Notes under the pieces: model-generated
Databases searched by the model: none
Told to the model about the DNA's origin: nothing
The model's input: only the letters and a program-made list of their open reading frames with translations
In this document: one piece after another, positions 47,522 to 58,720 of the stretch
Position numbering within the stretch: the first letter of the stretch is position 1
Layout: each line of letters starts with the position of its first letter
Assembly (NCBI GenBank): GCA_035236585.1
Contig: CP141134.1
Coordinates: 19,212,414-19,276,413, forward strand
Reading direction: 5' to 3'
DNA: 64,000 bases
Origin: Warburgia ugandensis
Lineage: Eukaryota > Streptophyta > Magnoliopsida > Canellales > Canellaceae
Position numbers and translations under genes: made by a program

Positions 47522-48897
47522 CATCATTCTTGGCACCCAGCACATGGGATGTCTACATTGCACCGAGCACTTGGGTGGCATGTTTGGTATCTAGCACATG
47601 AGATCCTGATACACTGCTCATAGATCACCGGCAAAGTACCTACTACTCTAGTCATTGGGCACAAATACATCTAACAAAATACATTGCATGTAGACTCACA
47701 CCGAGTTTTGATTTTGGAAGTTCGATCTATGAATGTATGTTTATATTTGTGCATAGTCTCTATTTATAGTTAGTATGATTTACGAATGAGATAACTGTTA
47801 ATTCATGATTTTAATATTTGAAATAAAGCAATTAGTTTTCACATTCTACATAGTAGCATACAAACATATGATTTTCAAAATATTAAGCCATGGATATACA
47901 AGTATATGTGTTAAGACTAGAATAAGCTAGTTGATTATTTATGCTACTTGAAATAAGGCATATGAAATGAAAGTTTTGTAAATAAATTTACATGATGTAT
48001 AGTGGGGTGTAAACATAAGACTCCATATGATTTTTTGTGAGTAATTTGATATGTTTTACCCAATAAAAATATACAACTTGGGAGAGGTGTGCCTAGCTTA
48101 AAAATAGGCAACCTAGGAGAGTTATGCATAGCCTAAAAGTAGGTCACTCATGAGAGTTGAGCCTAGCCTAGGGCAATTGTAAGACTCCTTTAGTATTATG
48201 CGAAGAAGATCAGTTGACCATTGGCTTCTAATGTAGATGCCTACCATAAGAGGCCTATAATTACGAGTATGAATCATGAGAAGACTACTCTAAAAAAGAT
48301 CCAATGCCCCGTGAGGAATGGCGTTGCCCACGTGGTATCCACAATCAAGCGTATTGGAATGATAGTCCTCTATGTACATAGTAGACCCTATTATTACAGG
48401 TTATGAACTAATATGTCAGCCATCGTTGAGGAGATTGACCATTGCCTATTTGAACATGTGGTGGGATGTTGTCACTCAGTGAGATGATGGGATATGATAT
48501 GATATGACATCACATGATTTGATTCAATATGATATGATAGGATTTGATTTGATAGAATATGATCTGACATGATATGATTTGATACATGATGATATGACAA
48601 GATTTCAAATGTCTTTGCACATCAATAATTTATGGGGTTTCCAAAAAGATTTGGAAACTACAATGTTTTGATATCAAGCATTTAATTGTCTACATTGCTT
48701 AACTTATGCATATATGATTTCTAATTGTTTTCAAATGACTGGTCCTACTCACCCTCACCAATATTTTAAGATGAAGCTTCAAGGCAATAGACAAGATTTG
48801 GATGAGAAAGACTGAGAAGGAATTGAATGAAAAGTAAAACCAAAAATAAAGTAGGAAACATTCATTATATTTGAACAATTATCAACTCTTATGTAAT
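47522..48897. other. Unclassified LTR-like non-coding DNA (continuation of 33301-34142)
   Basis: The minisatellite resumes to about 47610. The rest has no coding similarity. It contains short repeats ('gcctagcttaaaaataggc', then 'gcatagcctaaaagtagg') and a degenerate GATATGAT-type array (48490-48600). Near 48750 is 'tggtcctactcaccctcacc', a phrase familiar from chromovirus (Del/Tekay-type) LTRs. A truncated LTR of such an element is the best guess. It ends where similarity to the E LTR begins. Confidence 0.35.
48490..48600. repeat. Degenerate GATATGAT-type short tandem array
   Basis: About 110 bases of overlapping gatatgatatgat, gatttgattt and catgatatgattt words. Strongly biased and locally repetitive, but not a perfect microsatellite. 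Confidence 0.8.
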
Positions 48898-50528
48898 AAA
48901 ATAGGAAAGGGCGTAAGATGTATGTATAGAGGAGCAACTAGGTCAGAGTGACTTTTTTTTCTTTGGGTCTACTCCCTTTCAGAAGAAAGCACGATCTGCC
49001 TAGCCTATCTGTTAAACATCTTTTGGCTCTTTCGAAGTAGCTAGTGACATCTTGGGAAGCTTGCATCTCTTTCCTTAGCTTTAGGTTTTCAAACAAGTTC
49101 TCATCTTGGCTGCTATTAGACATCTAGCTCTTCCCATCATCAGGTTGTCTAAGATGTTATTGTTTTTTGGGCTCTTTTGTTGCTTAACATGTACTAAAGG
49201 GACTATAGCTACACATATTTCACATAAGAATGCTGTTAGAGGCATGTTGAAGGCTGTTGTATTCCTCTTATTTTGATACTTCATGATTGCATGCCATTGC
49301 TGAAGGAAGTATGCTCAAGGCTAGACATTTTGCACTAGTTCATGCTCTTGGATTCGTCTGAATTAAAGACTTTGTGGAGTAGTACTATGCTAGGATTCAA
49401 CACACTCTTGGGAAAGTTTGTTCTAAGTTTTATTTTAGTTTTTGTTAAGCTATATAATGGATTTAAATTTGAGATTCAATGATTGAAAGAATGTTTAGTT
49501 TTTCTTTACTTTTGCTCTAAGTGGATTTATGTTTAATTTTGAATGTTTCTAATTACTTGTTTTGTTTAGAGTTCATGCTCACATAGTTTATTCTAGAATG
49601 TTTGTGGTTGATTCTAATTCATTTTTTTTGTTCAATTCCTTTGTTTTAATGTAGCATAGATTAGGAATTCAATTTCTTTGATTTTTATTTTAAACTTAAC
49701 TAAAATTTTCTAGTTATTCTATCATGGTTTTTACCATACCTAAGTATAGTTAGAAAACATGTTTTTCACTTAACTTATTCTATTTTTTTCATGCCTAGTT
49801 TAGGCTTAAGTTTCATGAAGCTTAAGTTAGTGTTTTGCAGAAATTTTTAGATAGTTTATCCTAGCATAGTTAATTTGCTATTTTCATGCTTAGTTTAGTG
49901 ATCATGCTATGCTATTTTATTTTGTTTATGGCTAGAGTGATCCTATTCTTTACTTAGTAACCCACTTAGGAATTTCCAATGTTTTATTTATTCTTAGAAA
50001 GTTAATTTTTAAATTGGTTTCAAATATGAAAAGATAAATTTTTCCTTATTATAATTCATTGATTTTATGTCATTACTTTTCAAAGTGGATACTTGGAATT
50101 ATACCTTGATCTATTATAGTTAGGTTTTACATAGAATGCTAACTTTTGATATTCTATCTAGTTTGTTAAAGTTTAGAAATTTCTAAAATAAATGTTCAAA
50201 GAAACCAATTTTTGAGAAAGTAGTTGTAGTTTTAATTCAATTCTTGAATTATAAAAGGAAAAATTAAGTGATGGGACTAAGTAGGTAGGTAGGTAATATT
50301 TAATCCTACATTTAATTTTAGTTAACAATTCACTTTGATCTCATCCACTACATCATGTGATCATCATCTTGAATTCTCTTTGATTTAGTAAATTTTTTGC
50401 ATAATTTTAAGATTATTAGTTTAGAATACATTGGTGCTTTATTTGTCATTGTACTATATCCTCCCTATGGATTTTACCCTACAAATACTATAATTGATTA
50501 ACAATGCACTGGTAGGAAACTAAAAATA
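48898..50528 (+). repeat. 5' LTR of element E (3' part only)
   Basis: Matches 56435-58187 from 'gtatagaggagcaact' to the end at aaactaaaaata, which precedes the primer site. The first 0.7 kb of the LTR is missing. Confidence 0.78.
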
Positions 50529-50534
50529 AGTTTT

Positions 50535-50552
50535 TGGCACTATTACTAAGGA
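50535..50552 (+). other. Primer binding site of element E (tRNA-Asp type, strongly mutated)
   Basis: TGGCACTATTACTAAGGA differs from the tRNA-Asp complement at seven positions, every one a C-to-T or G-to-A transition. Confidence 0.68.
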
Positions 50553-51720
50553 TTTGATTGTGTGTCCAAAGCACCATTGGAGTAGGTTAGCTTTTATATT
50601 TCTTATTTTTCTTTTGAGTGGAATTATAGTGACGATGACTTGTATTTCATTTTTAATCACAAGTAAAGGGTTGTAATAATACAGGTCGAGAGTAAAACTA
50701 TCCATTCGTGGAATTGGATTGGGTTTGTAAATGGTTTACCCTTGTATGAGAAGACTTAAATTGATGACCCCATTATAAGGTCTACCACACTTATTTCCTT
50801 TCTTAATTTTGGGATTTGCATTGTTAATTTAGCTTTACATATGTGTTTGATAGTATAATTTCATATAGATTGCATTCAGCTTACTTGTTACATACTTTCT
50901 AGGTTTGTTGCATTAGAAGCACCTGCTTGACAAAGGATAGCCTAAGCTAGGCTATAACTAATAAGGCATAGGCTGTTTAGGTTATAGTCTCCCATCTGCC
51001 GAGCCTTAGATCCTTTGACAAAGTAGCATATAAGTAGTTGCATTAGTTTATTATTTTTTTTAGCATTCTTAGGACATGTCTACATGCTTTTTGAGGTGAT
51101 TTATATGTTTGATCAAACTACCTTAGTGAATGCAAATTGATAAGGGCATTATATACCACAAGATCAATGATGGATTTTGTCACCACTACTTGGCCCAACT
51201 AAGATTAATCATCACCTATCGTGGACCCTAGTCTTCCAATTTTAATTTAAAATCAATTAGAAGAGACTTATGTAAGCCTTCAAGTTCATAGGTCCCTCTT
51301 GGAAGGAGGCAATCTATTGTCACTCCAATGGCCCTGTGCTAAATCACTACATTGGTTTTTAAACAACTAGCACTACCAACACATTCTATGACTCAGATTA
51401 CCAATGGCTAATTGAGGATGGTGTGAAGTTGTGATTTGGTTAGGATCTAATGGGTAAGCAGTAGAACAAGCCTAAAAGAGAAGAGGACCTCTCTAGATTA
51501 GGATAATCTAAAAGCTACTACCTTTTAGGAGCATTTAAGATGATCAAAACATATAGCATGTTATCACTCAATTAGTCCTTTGATTGCTCATCATTTTATT
51601 AATTAGGTTCTATCATTTGCTTTAGTTTCTGTTGTTAGAAGAAATTAAAAAAAAGAAAAAAAAAAAAAAAACTCTTTCATTGTATACAAAGTTAAAAAAA
51701 AATGTCTTTTGTTGCACTCA
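50553..51720 (+). other. Leader of element E
   Basis: Contains 'gggttgtaataatacagg' (50671-50688) and the 'ggctataacta ... cataggc ... gttatagtctcccatct' motif (50949-51000). The uninterrupted version of D's leader here shows where the CACTA element inserted. No gene. Confidence 0.75.
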
Positions 51721-53330
51721 ATGGCTAATCAACAAACTAGTCAAGGGGGAGTCCACACCTCAAAAATAACAAAGAAAATGGTGGTCATTCCCCATGGAGA
51801 AATAATTATCTCTTTAATAATGAATACCCACATCTAGTAGATGATGATGATCTTCCATTATGGAGGAACAATCCTCTTCTTGAATATGAATCCTCACTTC
51901 CTCTCTAGGATAATGATTATATTCCACTAAGGAGGATTAGTCATCTACTAAATAGAGATTGGAAAAGGAACTATAATAAGAAATGGGGCTAGAACAGTGA
52001 ACATGAGGATAATTGGCATAACCAAGATCCTCATGGAAGAACATTCAGAGAATATTTACAACTTAATTGTACCACCATTTCTTCATGTGTTGTTTTAGCT
52101 CACATTGTTGGTGTGATAGAATTAAAAATGGGAGTAATTCAGTAACTTTGTAAATTTTATGGGTTGGATAGTGAGATTCCTTACCTTCACTTAAAGGAAT
52201 TTGATGAAGTGTGCATGACCCAACATACACTAAACATCAAGTTAGACATGACAAGACTCAAGATGTTTCCTTTTTCTATGAAGGAAAATGCTATAATGCG
52301 GTTTCATTCATTGTTAAAAGGCTCAATAAGAACTTGGCAAGAACTAACTAGTTAGTAAAGGTTCAAAAATATTTTGTTAACTCGCCAAATCATGGATATG
52401 CAAAGGCTCAAGAATATTTAGAATGGTTGGTAGAAAGTACTCAAACTTAGGCTAATTCAAACATAGCGGATCATTTAGATAAGCCTAAGTCAACAAACTT
52501 AGGCTAATTCAAATAGGAGAGGCATGTATGCCATGACTAAAAAAGATTATATGACTGATAAGATAGCATCCCTGGCTAGAAAAGTAGAGGACCTAGAAAT
52601 GGAAAAAACTTCTCTAAGTCAAGTAGAGATGAGGTATTTGTGAAAGTACTACACTCCCTACTCAAGAATGCCCTTCAATTCCTGCATTCCAATATGTGCT
52701 TCATGAACAAGAAAATGCCTTCAATGCATACAAGTGACCTTTTTCCCCATATTCTGAGATGTATAATCCCGACTGGAGGAATCATACCAATTTTAGTTGT
52801 GGAATGAACCTAAAGCTAATGTTTCACATTAAACCCCATACAAACTCCAACAAGGACTACTTACTCCAAGACCTTACCTTCCCCCACCTAAGAGGCAAGT
52901 GGAAGATAAGATTCAATAATCCATCAAAAACTAGGAGAGAAAAAATGCTCTATTTGAAGCCCAACTTAATTAGAATACACAATCCATGAATAAATTAAGA
53001 ACATGATGATCAAATCATGCAGACCATAAATAAAGGAACATTTCCAATCAAATCACAAGCAAACCCTAAAGGTTTGCATGTGGTAAGCATATATGGGTCT
53101 TCAAGTTCAAACATGGAGCAGACTAAGGCTTATACCATTCTTCATAGTGGTAAAGTAGTTGAAAAATCTTATCTACATAAGCTGACAAGGTTTAGGAACC
53201 TCCTAAAGAAAAGAGAAAAATCTATAGATGAGGAATCCCTCCCACCCACTAAGCCATGTGATATCCCTACTACATTTCCACAAAGGATGCATCAAGCCAC
53301 AAGTTTCCCTTTAATGATAAGATTTTGAAA
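51721..53330 (+). pseudogene. Gag of element E
   Basis: Possible start at 51721 (MANQQTSQGG). After acidic and Asn-rich stretches, the gag core is in the frame at 52164-52355: 'MDSEIPYLHLKEFDEVCMTQ' and 'RLKMFPFSMKENAIMRFHSL', followed by 'GSIRTWQEL'. The frame at 52759-52989 begins 'MYNPDWRNHTNFSC', the Athila-type gag C-terminal motif. The frame at 53017-53328 holds the gag-protease linker. The family role is particle formation. Several stops and frame changes break it. Confidence 0.78.
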
Positions 53331-53990
53331 ATTTTCAAGCAAGTTAAGATCAACATGTTGATCTTGGATTCCATTAAGCAAATTCCACCATATGCTAAGT
53401 TTTATAAAGATTTATACACCATCAAAAGAAGATTAAATATCCAAAAGAAGGCATTTTTTGTTGAATAGGTTAGTTCAATTCTTCAGCACCATACCCCACC
53501 AAAGTATGAAGATCCATGTTCCCAACTCTCACTTACATAATTGGTAACCACAAGATTGATCAAGCTTTTCCATACTCGATATATATAGAGCTAGGTCTGG
53601 GTGAGCTTAAACCTACTTACACCACACTCAAGCTAACTGGCCTATCTATTAAGATACCAAGAGGGGTACTAGAAGATGTACTTGTCCAGGGAGAAGATTT
53701 TGTTTTCATGCTGATTTTCTAGTTCTAGATACACATTCATTGCTAAATAAAAGGAAGGAGATACTAGTCATTCTAGGATGACCATTCCTTGTTACATCTA
53801 ATGCCTTAATTAATTATAGAAAATGTGTAATAAAACTTCTTTTTAGCAATATGACAGTATAGCTAAATATTTTCTACCATTCTTAGCTATATCTAATGCC
53901 TTGATTAATTATAGAAATGGTGCAATAAAACTTTCTTTTGGTAATATAACATTAAAACTAAATATTTTCTACATTTATAAGTAGTGTCAA
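53331..53990 (+). pseudogene. Aspartic protease of element E, active site deleted
   Basis: Pieces 'YAKFYKDLYTIKRRLNIQKK' and 'AFFVE' lead into the frame at 53516-53722. There 'IGNHKIDQAFPYSIYIELGL' skips the segment that carries Asp-Leu-Gly-Ala in B. 'GELKPTYTTLKLTGLSIKIP' and 'RGVLEDVLVQGEDFVF' follow, then 'VILG' and 'PFLVTSNALINYRK'. The last part is duplicated in tandem (95-bp offset, 53797-53891 and 53892-53975, about 15% different). It cannot have been a working protease in this form. Confidence 0.75.
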
Positions 53991-55756
53991 GAAACCTTTA
54001 ATGACTTGCATAATGTCAACATGATAAATTTAGTAGTGCGAGATTAATTTATTTACACTTCATTTTTAGAGGCCTATTTGGACCATTTTGTATGGGCCTC
54101 ATAGATTCAGTAAACTCCATCCCTCTACAATTTGGCCATTTGTAATACTTTGTATCATAATTTTTCAAAACTTACTTTTTTGCATCACATGTTTCTTTAT
54201 TTTTAGTGCTAGTTTTCAAAAAATGAGGACAATATTTTGTTTAGTTTTAGGGCTCTAAAATTCTAATGAATTTTGGTATTTTTAAAGTTATTTTTATTCT
54301 CTTTGAAAAATTAAAAAATTGAAATTTTTTTGAAATATTTGATCCATTTTGATAATCTATTTGAGTTTTTGGGTCAATTCTTATACAATGATAAGAATTG
54401 GATTTTTTGAATCCTAATCTTTCTTTCTTACTTTGGCTTATTAATTTGTCACTTCACTAAAGTATTTCATGGAAGCTCATCATAAATCACAATTTTGCAC
54501 CCAATTGCATGTATACAATTTGTATTGATAACTAATTATGACTTAAAGACCCTGAAGAAATTCAATAGAGACTTATAACCCTTATGAGCTTTGAAGCCAT
54601 TATAAGCTACATGAAACCTAAGAAATGATTAAGCCATATTTGTTTTTAACATAGAGCGAAAAAGTTTAGCCAATGATATTTTTGTCACTAGTTGGTCCTT
54701 TTGAGCCTTGTATGTAAGCCTTTTTTTTCTTTTTTTGTGAATCTAATTATCCTTACCCATATTCACCCAATATAAATTATCCATTGCCTATTTTCATCAA
54801 AAATAAGTTAGATATGATTGAAGAAATATCTTAAAGTTACAATACAAGTGGAGAAGTAAATATCAAGAAAATTTATTCAAAAAAGAAAAAAATTGTGGAA
54901 GAGAAAAATAAAAATGTGACAAAATTTTCACTTTAATAGAACAAATCAAGAATTTCCAACTTACTAAAAGGCCTCTACTTATTTAGGAAAGGCTTTGAAT
55001 ACCCTAATATCCCTTTCTTTTCACAACCCTGTACTAAACATATATTTTGTCCTAGTTTAAGACATATTGATTCTATGAGGAACATAATTTTCATGAAAAT
55101 ATGATTAGATTGAAATTAAGGTGTATTATTTTAAAATTCTTGTGTAATGGCGTCCTTTCCAATGGGCTCACAAATAGTTCCTTAGTAACTCTCATGCTTT
55201 CATGAGTATATGTGAGATACTTTTGTTGTTGTTGATTCTACTAGTATATTAAAAAGATATATGTTTCACTCTTTTTCTAAGAGTTTAAGTTTTGAGGATA
55301 TGTTTGTTAGTGAGGATTGAGGTCGAACAATATTTCAGATAGCGTTCTTGAAGTTCCAGTCTATTTTAAAGTCAAGATCTATTATAAGTGTAGAGTGTGC
55401 ACACATTATACTTTAAGATTTCAGGCTAAGTGAAATATCTTTAGCATATGAGTGGGGTGTTGAATTTCACACTCATTTTTATTACATACTAAAGTTGGTA
55501 AATCAAGGGGAAGAAAAAGAATTACTAGAGATAAATCTACAAATTACATTTTTTTGAATTTCATGGGTAAATTTACTACAAACCCTAACGAGGCTTAACT
55601 CATCCACTAGGGTAACCTAACGGGTTTAAGAGCTTATTACATATGCTAAATGCAATTATGAGTACCTAAGAAAATGAAAATTTCTATCTCTTTCAATAAA
55701 TTGGTTTTCACACATCTTGCTAGGAACTAGAAAATGCAGGTTGAGGGGGAAATTGT
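53991..55756 (+). other. 3' UTR and polypurine tract of element E
   Basis: Contains a mutated CATTG/CAATG hairpin (aatgaggacaata, 54222-54234), the pre-polypurine block 'taactcatccactagggtaacc' (about 55600-55621), and the polypurine tract ggttgagggggaaat (55739-55753). No pol or env frame. Confidence 0.7.
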
Positions 55757-58187
55757 TGTTGAGTGTCAATTTTTACACCAAGAATCCTAGATTTTGAATT
55801 ATTTTAGTAGATTTTATTGATCATTTGTATACTTTTAGGATATATATGGACTAAAACACTTATTTTTCATCAAGCCAATCAACATTTCAAATCTTCTATC
55901 AAGCTTAGATTGAAATGGACAGCTCATATCAATCCAAGTTGAACTTTGGATTATCTAGATCAAATCTAGAAGCTGTGGCTTAAGTTCCAACATTTTCCAA
56001 GTCAAGAGGGTGTTTAGATCATTGCCATCACATCCAAAGATTTCACAAAGAAATTCACTTATTTTGCGCCCTGTACACTTATTTTAAAGATGCTATGCAC
56101 ATGGATCCCAATCTCTTTCTCTTTCTCATAAAGGGCCCACCACTTGAGGAATGGAACATGTTTTCTCATAGAGTGCATGATGTTATTAGAAGGTGGTGAC
56201 TATCTTGGATGAGATGTGTTAAACAAGGGCTGAGGAGCTTGATTATGGGAAAGTGGGGGAGTTTCCAAAAGGTCTAGAAGGTGGGGTGAATTGGATGGTT
56301 TCCTCCTTAGGAACCAAACTATGGAGAGCTGAAAATTGAGAAAGAACTCTTGAGAAGAAATAATTTCCTATTGGGGAAGTTCCACTAGTTTAGGAAGTCA
56401 TCAAAGGGAGAACTACACTTACTACATACAATTTTTGGGAAGGGGATGAGATCTGTATATAGAGTAGCAGTGACATTGGAATGACTTTCTTTCTTTCAGT
56501 CTACTTCCCTTTGGAAGAAACCAAGTTCTACCTAGATTAGTTGTTAAATGTCTTTTGGCCCTTTTAAAGCATCTAGAGAATTGTGAAGGTTTGGATGCTT
56601 ATAAGATATAGGTAAGTTACCTTAACCTTAGTGTAGGAAGAGATTTCTTTTTCTCTTTAAGCTGGGCAATTTTTGTAGTGACACAGTATGGATAGAGTGA
56701 TGAATCTTAAGAAGAAGGCAAGAATAAGATGGGATCTCTCTCCTTGGATATAGGTTTTCAAACACATTCTCATCTTGGCTGCTGCAGGATGTCTAGTTCT
56801 TCCATCATCTTGGTCGGCTATCCAACACATTATTTTCTTTTGGGATTTGTTGCTGCTTCATGTGTGTTGAAGGGGCTATAGTTGAGCATTATTCACATAA
56901 GGCTACTATTAGAGATGTGTTGAAGGCAACTATTCTTGACGCTGTTGTTTTGATTCTTCATGATTATATGTCTTTGCTCATGGAAGCTTGCTCTAGGTTA
57001 GATATTTCGCACTAGTTGATGCTCATGGATTCTTCTTGCTTGAAGACTTGTTGGAGGACTTCTGTGCTAGGTTTTAACATGCCCTTGGGGATGTTTGTTC
57101 TAAGTTTTTATTATAATATTTATTAGGCTATGTAATGGATTTAAATTCAAAATTCCATGAATTAAAGAAAGCTTAGTTTTTCTTTAGTTTTGCTTTGAGT
57201 GGATATATGTCTAATTTTGAATGTTTCTAGTTACATGTATTTTTTTTTAGAGTTCATGCTTAAATAGTTTATTATAGAGTGTTTGTTGTTGATTTTAATT
57301 CATTTTTTAGCTTCAATTCCTATGTTTTTACTTTAGCATAGATTAGGAATTAGATTTCTTTGATTTTTATTTTAGATTTGCTGAAATTTTCTGACTATTC
57401 TAGGAAGGTTTTCACCATACATAAGTATAGTTAGAAAACATGTTTTTCACTTTACTTTACTTTATGTTTTTCATGCTTAGTTTAGGCTTAAGTTTCATGA
57501 AGTTTAAGTTAGTTTTTTGCTGAAATTTTTAGATAGTTTATCTTAGCATAGTTAATTTGCTATTTTCATGTTATTTTCATGCTTAGTTTAGTAATCATGC
57601 TAAGCTAGTTCTTTTGCTTATGGTTAGAGTGATCCTATTCTTTAATGAGAAACCCGCTTATGAAATTCCAATGTTTTAATTGTTTTTAGAAAGTTAATTT
57701 TTAAATTGGTTTCAAGTTGGAAAAGATAGATTTTTCTTTAGTATATCATTACTTTTCATAGTGGATACTTGGAATTATACCTTGATCTACTATAGTTAGG
57801 TTTGACATAGTATGCTTAGAATTTGATAATCTATCTAGTTTATAAAAGTTTAGCAATTTCTAACTTAATTTTTAAAGGAAACTATTTTTCAAGAAAGTAA
57901 TTGTTGTTTTAATTTAATTCTTGAGTTATGAAGGGAAAAAGTAAGTGGCGAAATTAATTTTAGATAGGTGATCTTTAATCCTAGCATGTAGTTTTAATTA
58001 ACAATTCCCTTTAATATCATCCACCAGATCATGTGATCATCATCTTGAATTCTTTTTAATTTAGCATAATTTTAAGACTATTAGTTTATAATATGTTGGT
58101 GTTTTATTGATCATTGTACTATATCCTCCCTATAGATTATAAAATGCAAAAACTATAATTGATTAACTGTGCAATTGTTCAAAAATA
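55757..58187 (+). repeat. 3' LTR of element E
   Basis: Starts TGTTGAGTGTCAATTTTTAC after the polypurine tract (a start at 55754 is also possible). It ends near aaaaata at 58187, where pol-like sequence of F begins. Its last 1.75 kb matches 48898-50528. Confidence 0.78.
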
Positions 58188-58720
58188 TAAACACTTACTT
58201 GATGCTATACCATTAATGGATACTTCAAAATGGAAAACCCGAGTAAAACCTCTTTCACTTGTTGAGGCTACACTGTTGCCATCTTTTGAAGAAATACCTA
58301 CATTGGTCTTAGAAACTTCACCTAAAAATTTAACATATGCATTTTTAGGCCTCTATAACACCATGCATGTTATCATTGCTTTAGAACATATTAATGAACA
58401 TGAAGGTAAGCTATTTGATGTTCGTTGAGAACATAAAATAGCTCTAGGGTGCACAGTAGCATATATAAAGGGTATAAGCCCCAACTTTTGTATGCATTGC
58501 ATTCACCTAGAGGAGAATGCAAAATTTTTTAAGGAGATACAAAGACGGCTTACCCTAACATGAAGGACAAAGTGAGAGCTGACATATTGAACTTGTTAGA
58601 TGTAGGCATGATTTATTCGATATCTAAGAACACTTGGCTTAACCTAGTCTTAAGTTGTATCGAGATGAAGAAATTAAAGAAAGGTGAAAGTCAGCATGTT
58701 ATATAGTTATAATATAGGTT
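58188..58720 (+). pseudogene. Fragment F: Athila-like pol, pre-RT spacer and start of reverse transcriptase
   Basis: The frame at 58159-58428 is intact from 'KHLLDAIPLMDTSKW' through 'LTYAFLGLYNTMHVIIALEH'. It is followed, with stops, by 'EHKIALGCTVAYIKGISPNF', 'CMHCIHLEENAKFFKEIQRR' and 'NTWLNLVLSC'-like sequence, which matches the RT approach in B and C. The rest of RT, RNase H and integrase is deleted. Its upstream part is replaced by the LTR of E, so it is older than E. It may be the far end of element D. Confidence 0.75.

Larger units (their letters stand above)
48898..58187 (+). mobile_element. Element E: Athila-like retrotransposon with gag and protease only, 5' LTR truncated
   Basis: A 2.4-kb LTR at 55757-58187 matches a truncated copy at 48898-50528. 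Between them are the primer site, leader, gag, protease and a long 3' UTR with polypurine tract. Reverse transcriptase, RNase H and integrase are absent: the coding part stops after protease and the 3' UTR hairpin follows within about 250 bases. The LTRs differ strongly (roughly 20% by eye), making this one of the oldest insertions here. No target duplication can be read because the left end is lost. Confidence 0.8.
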
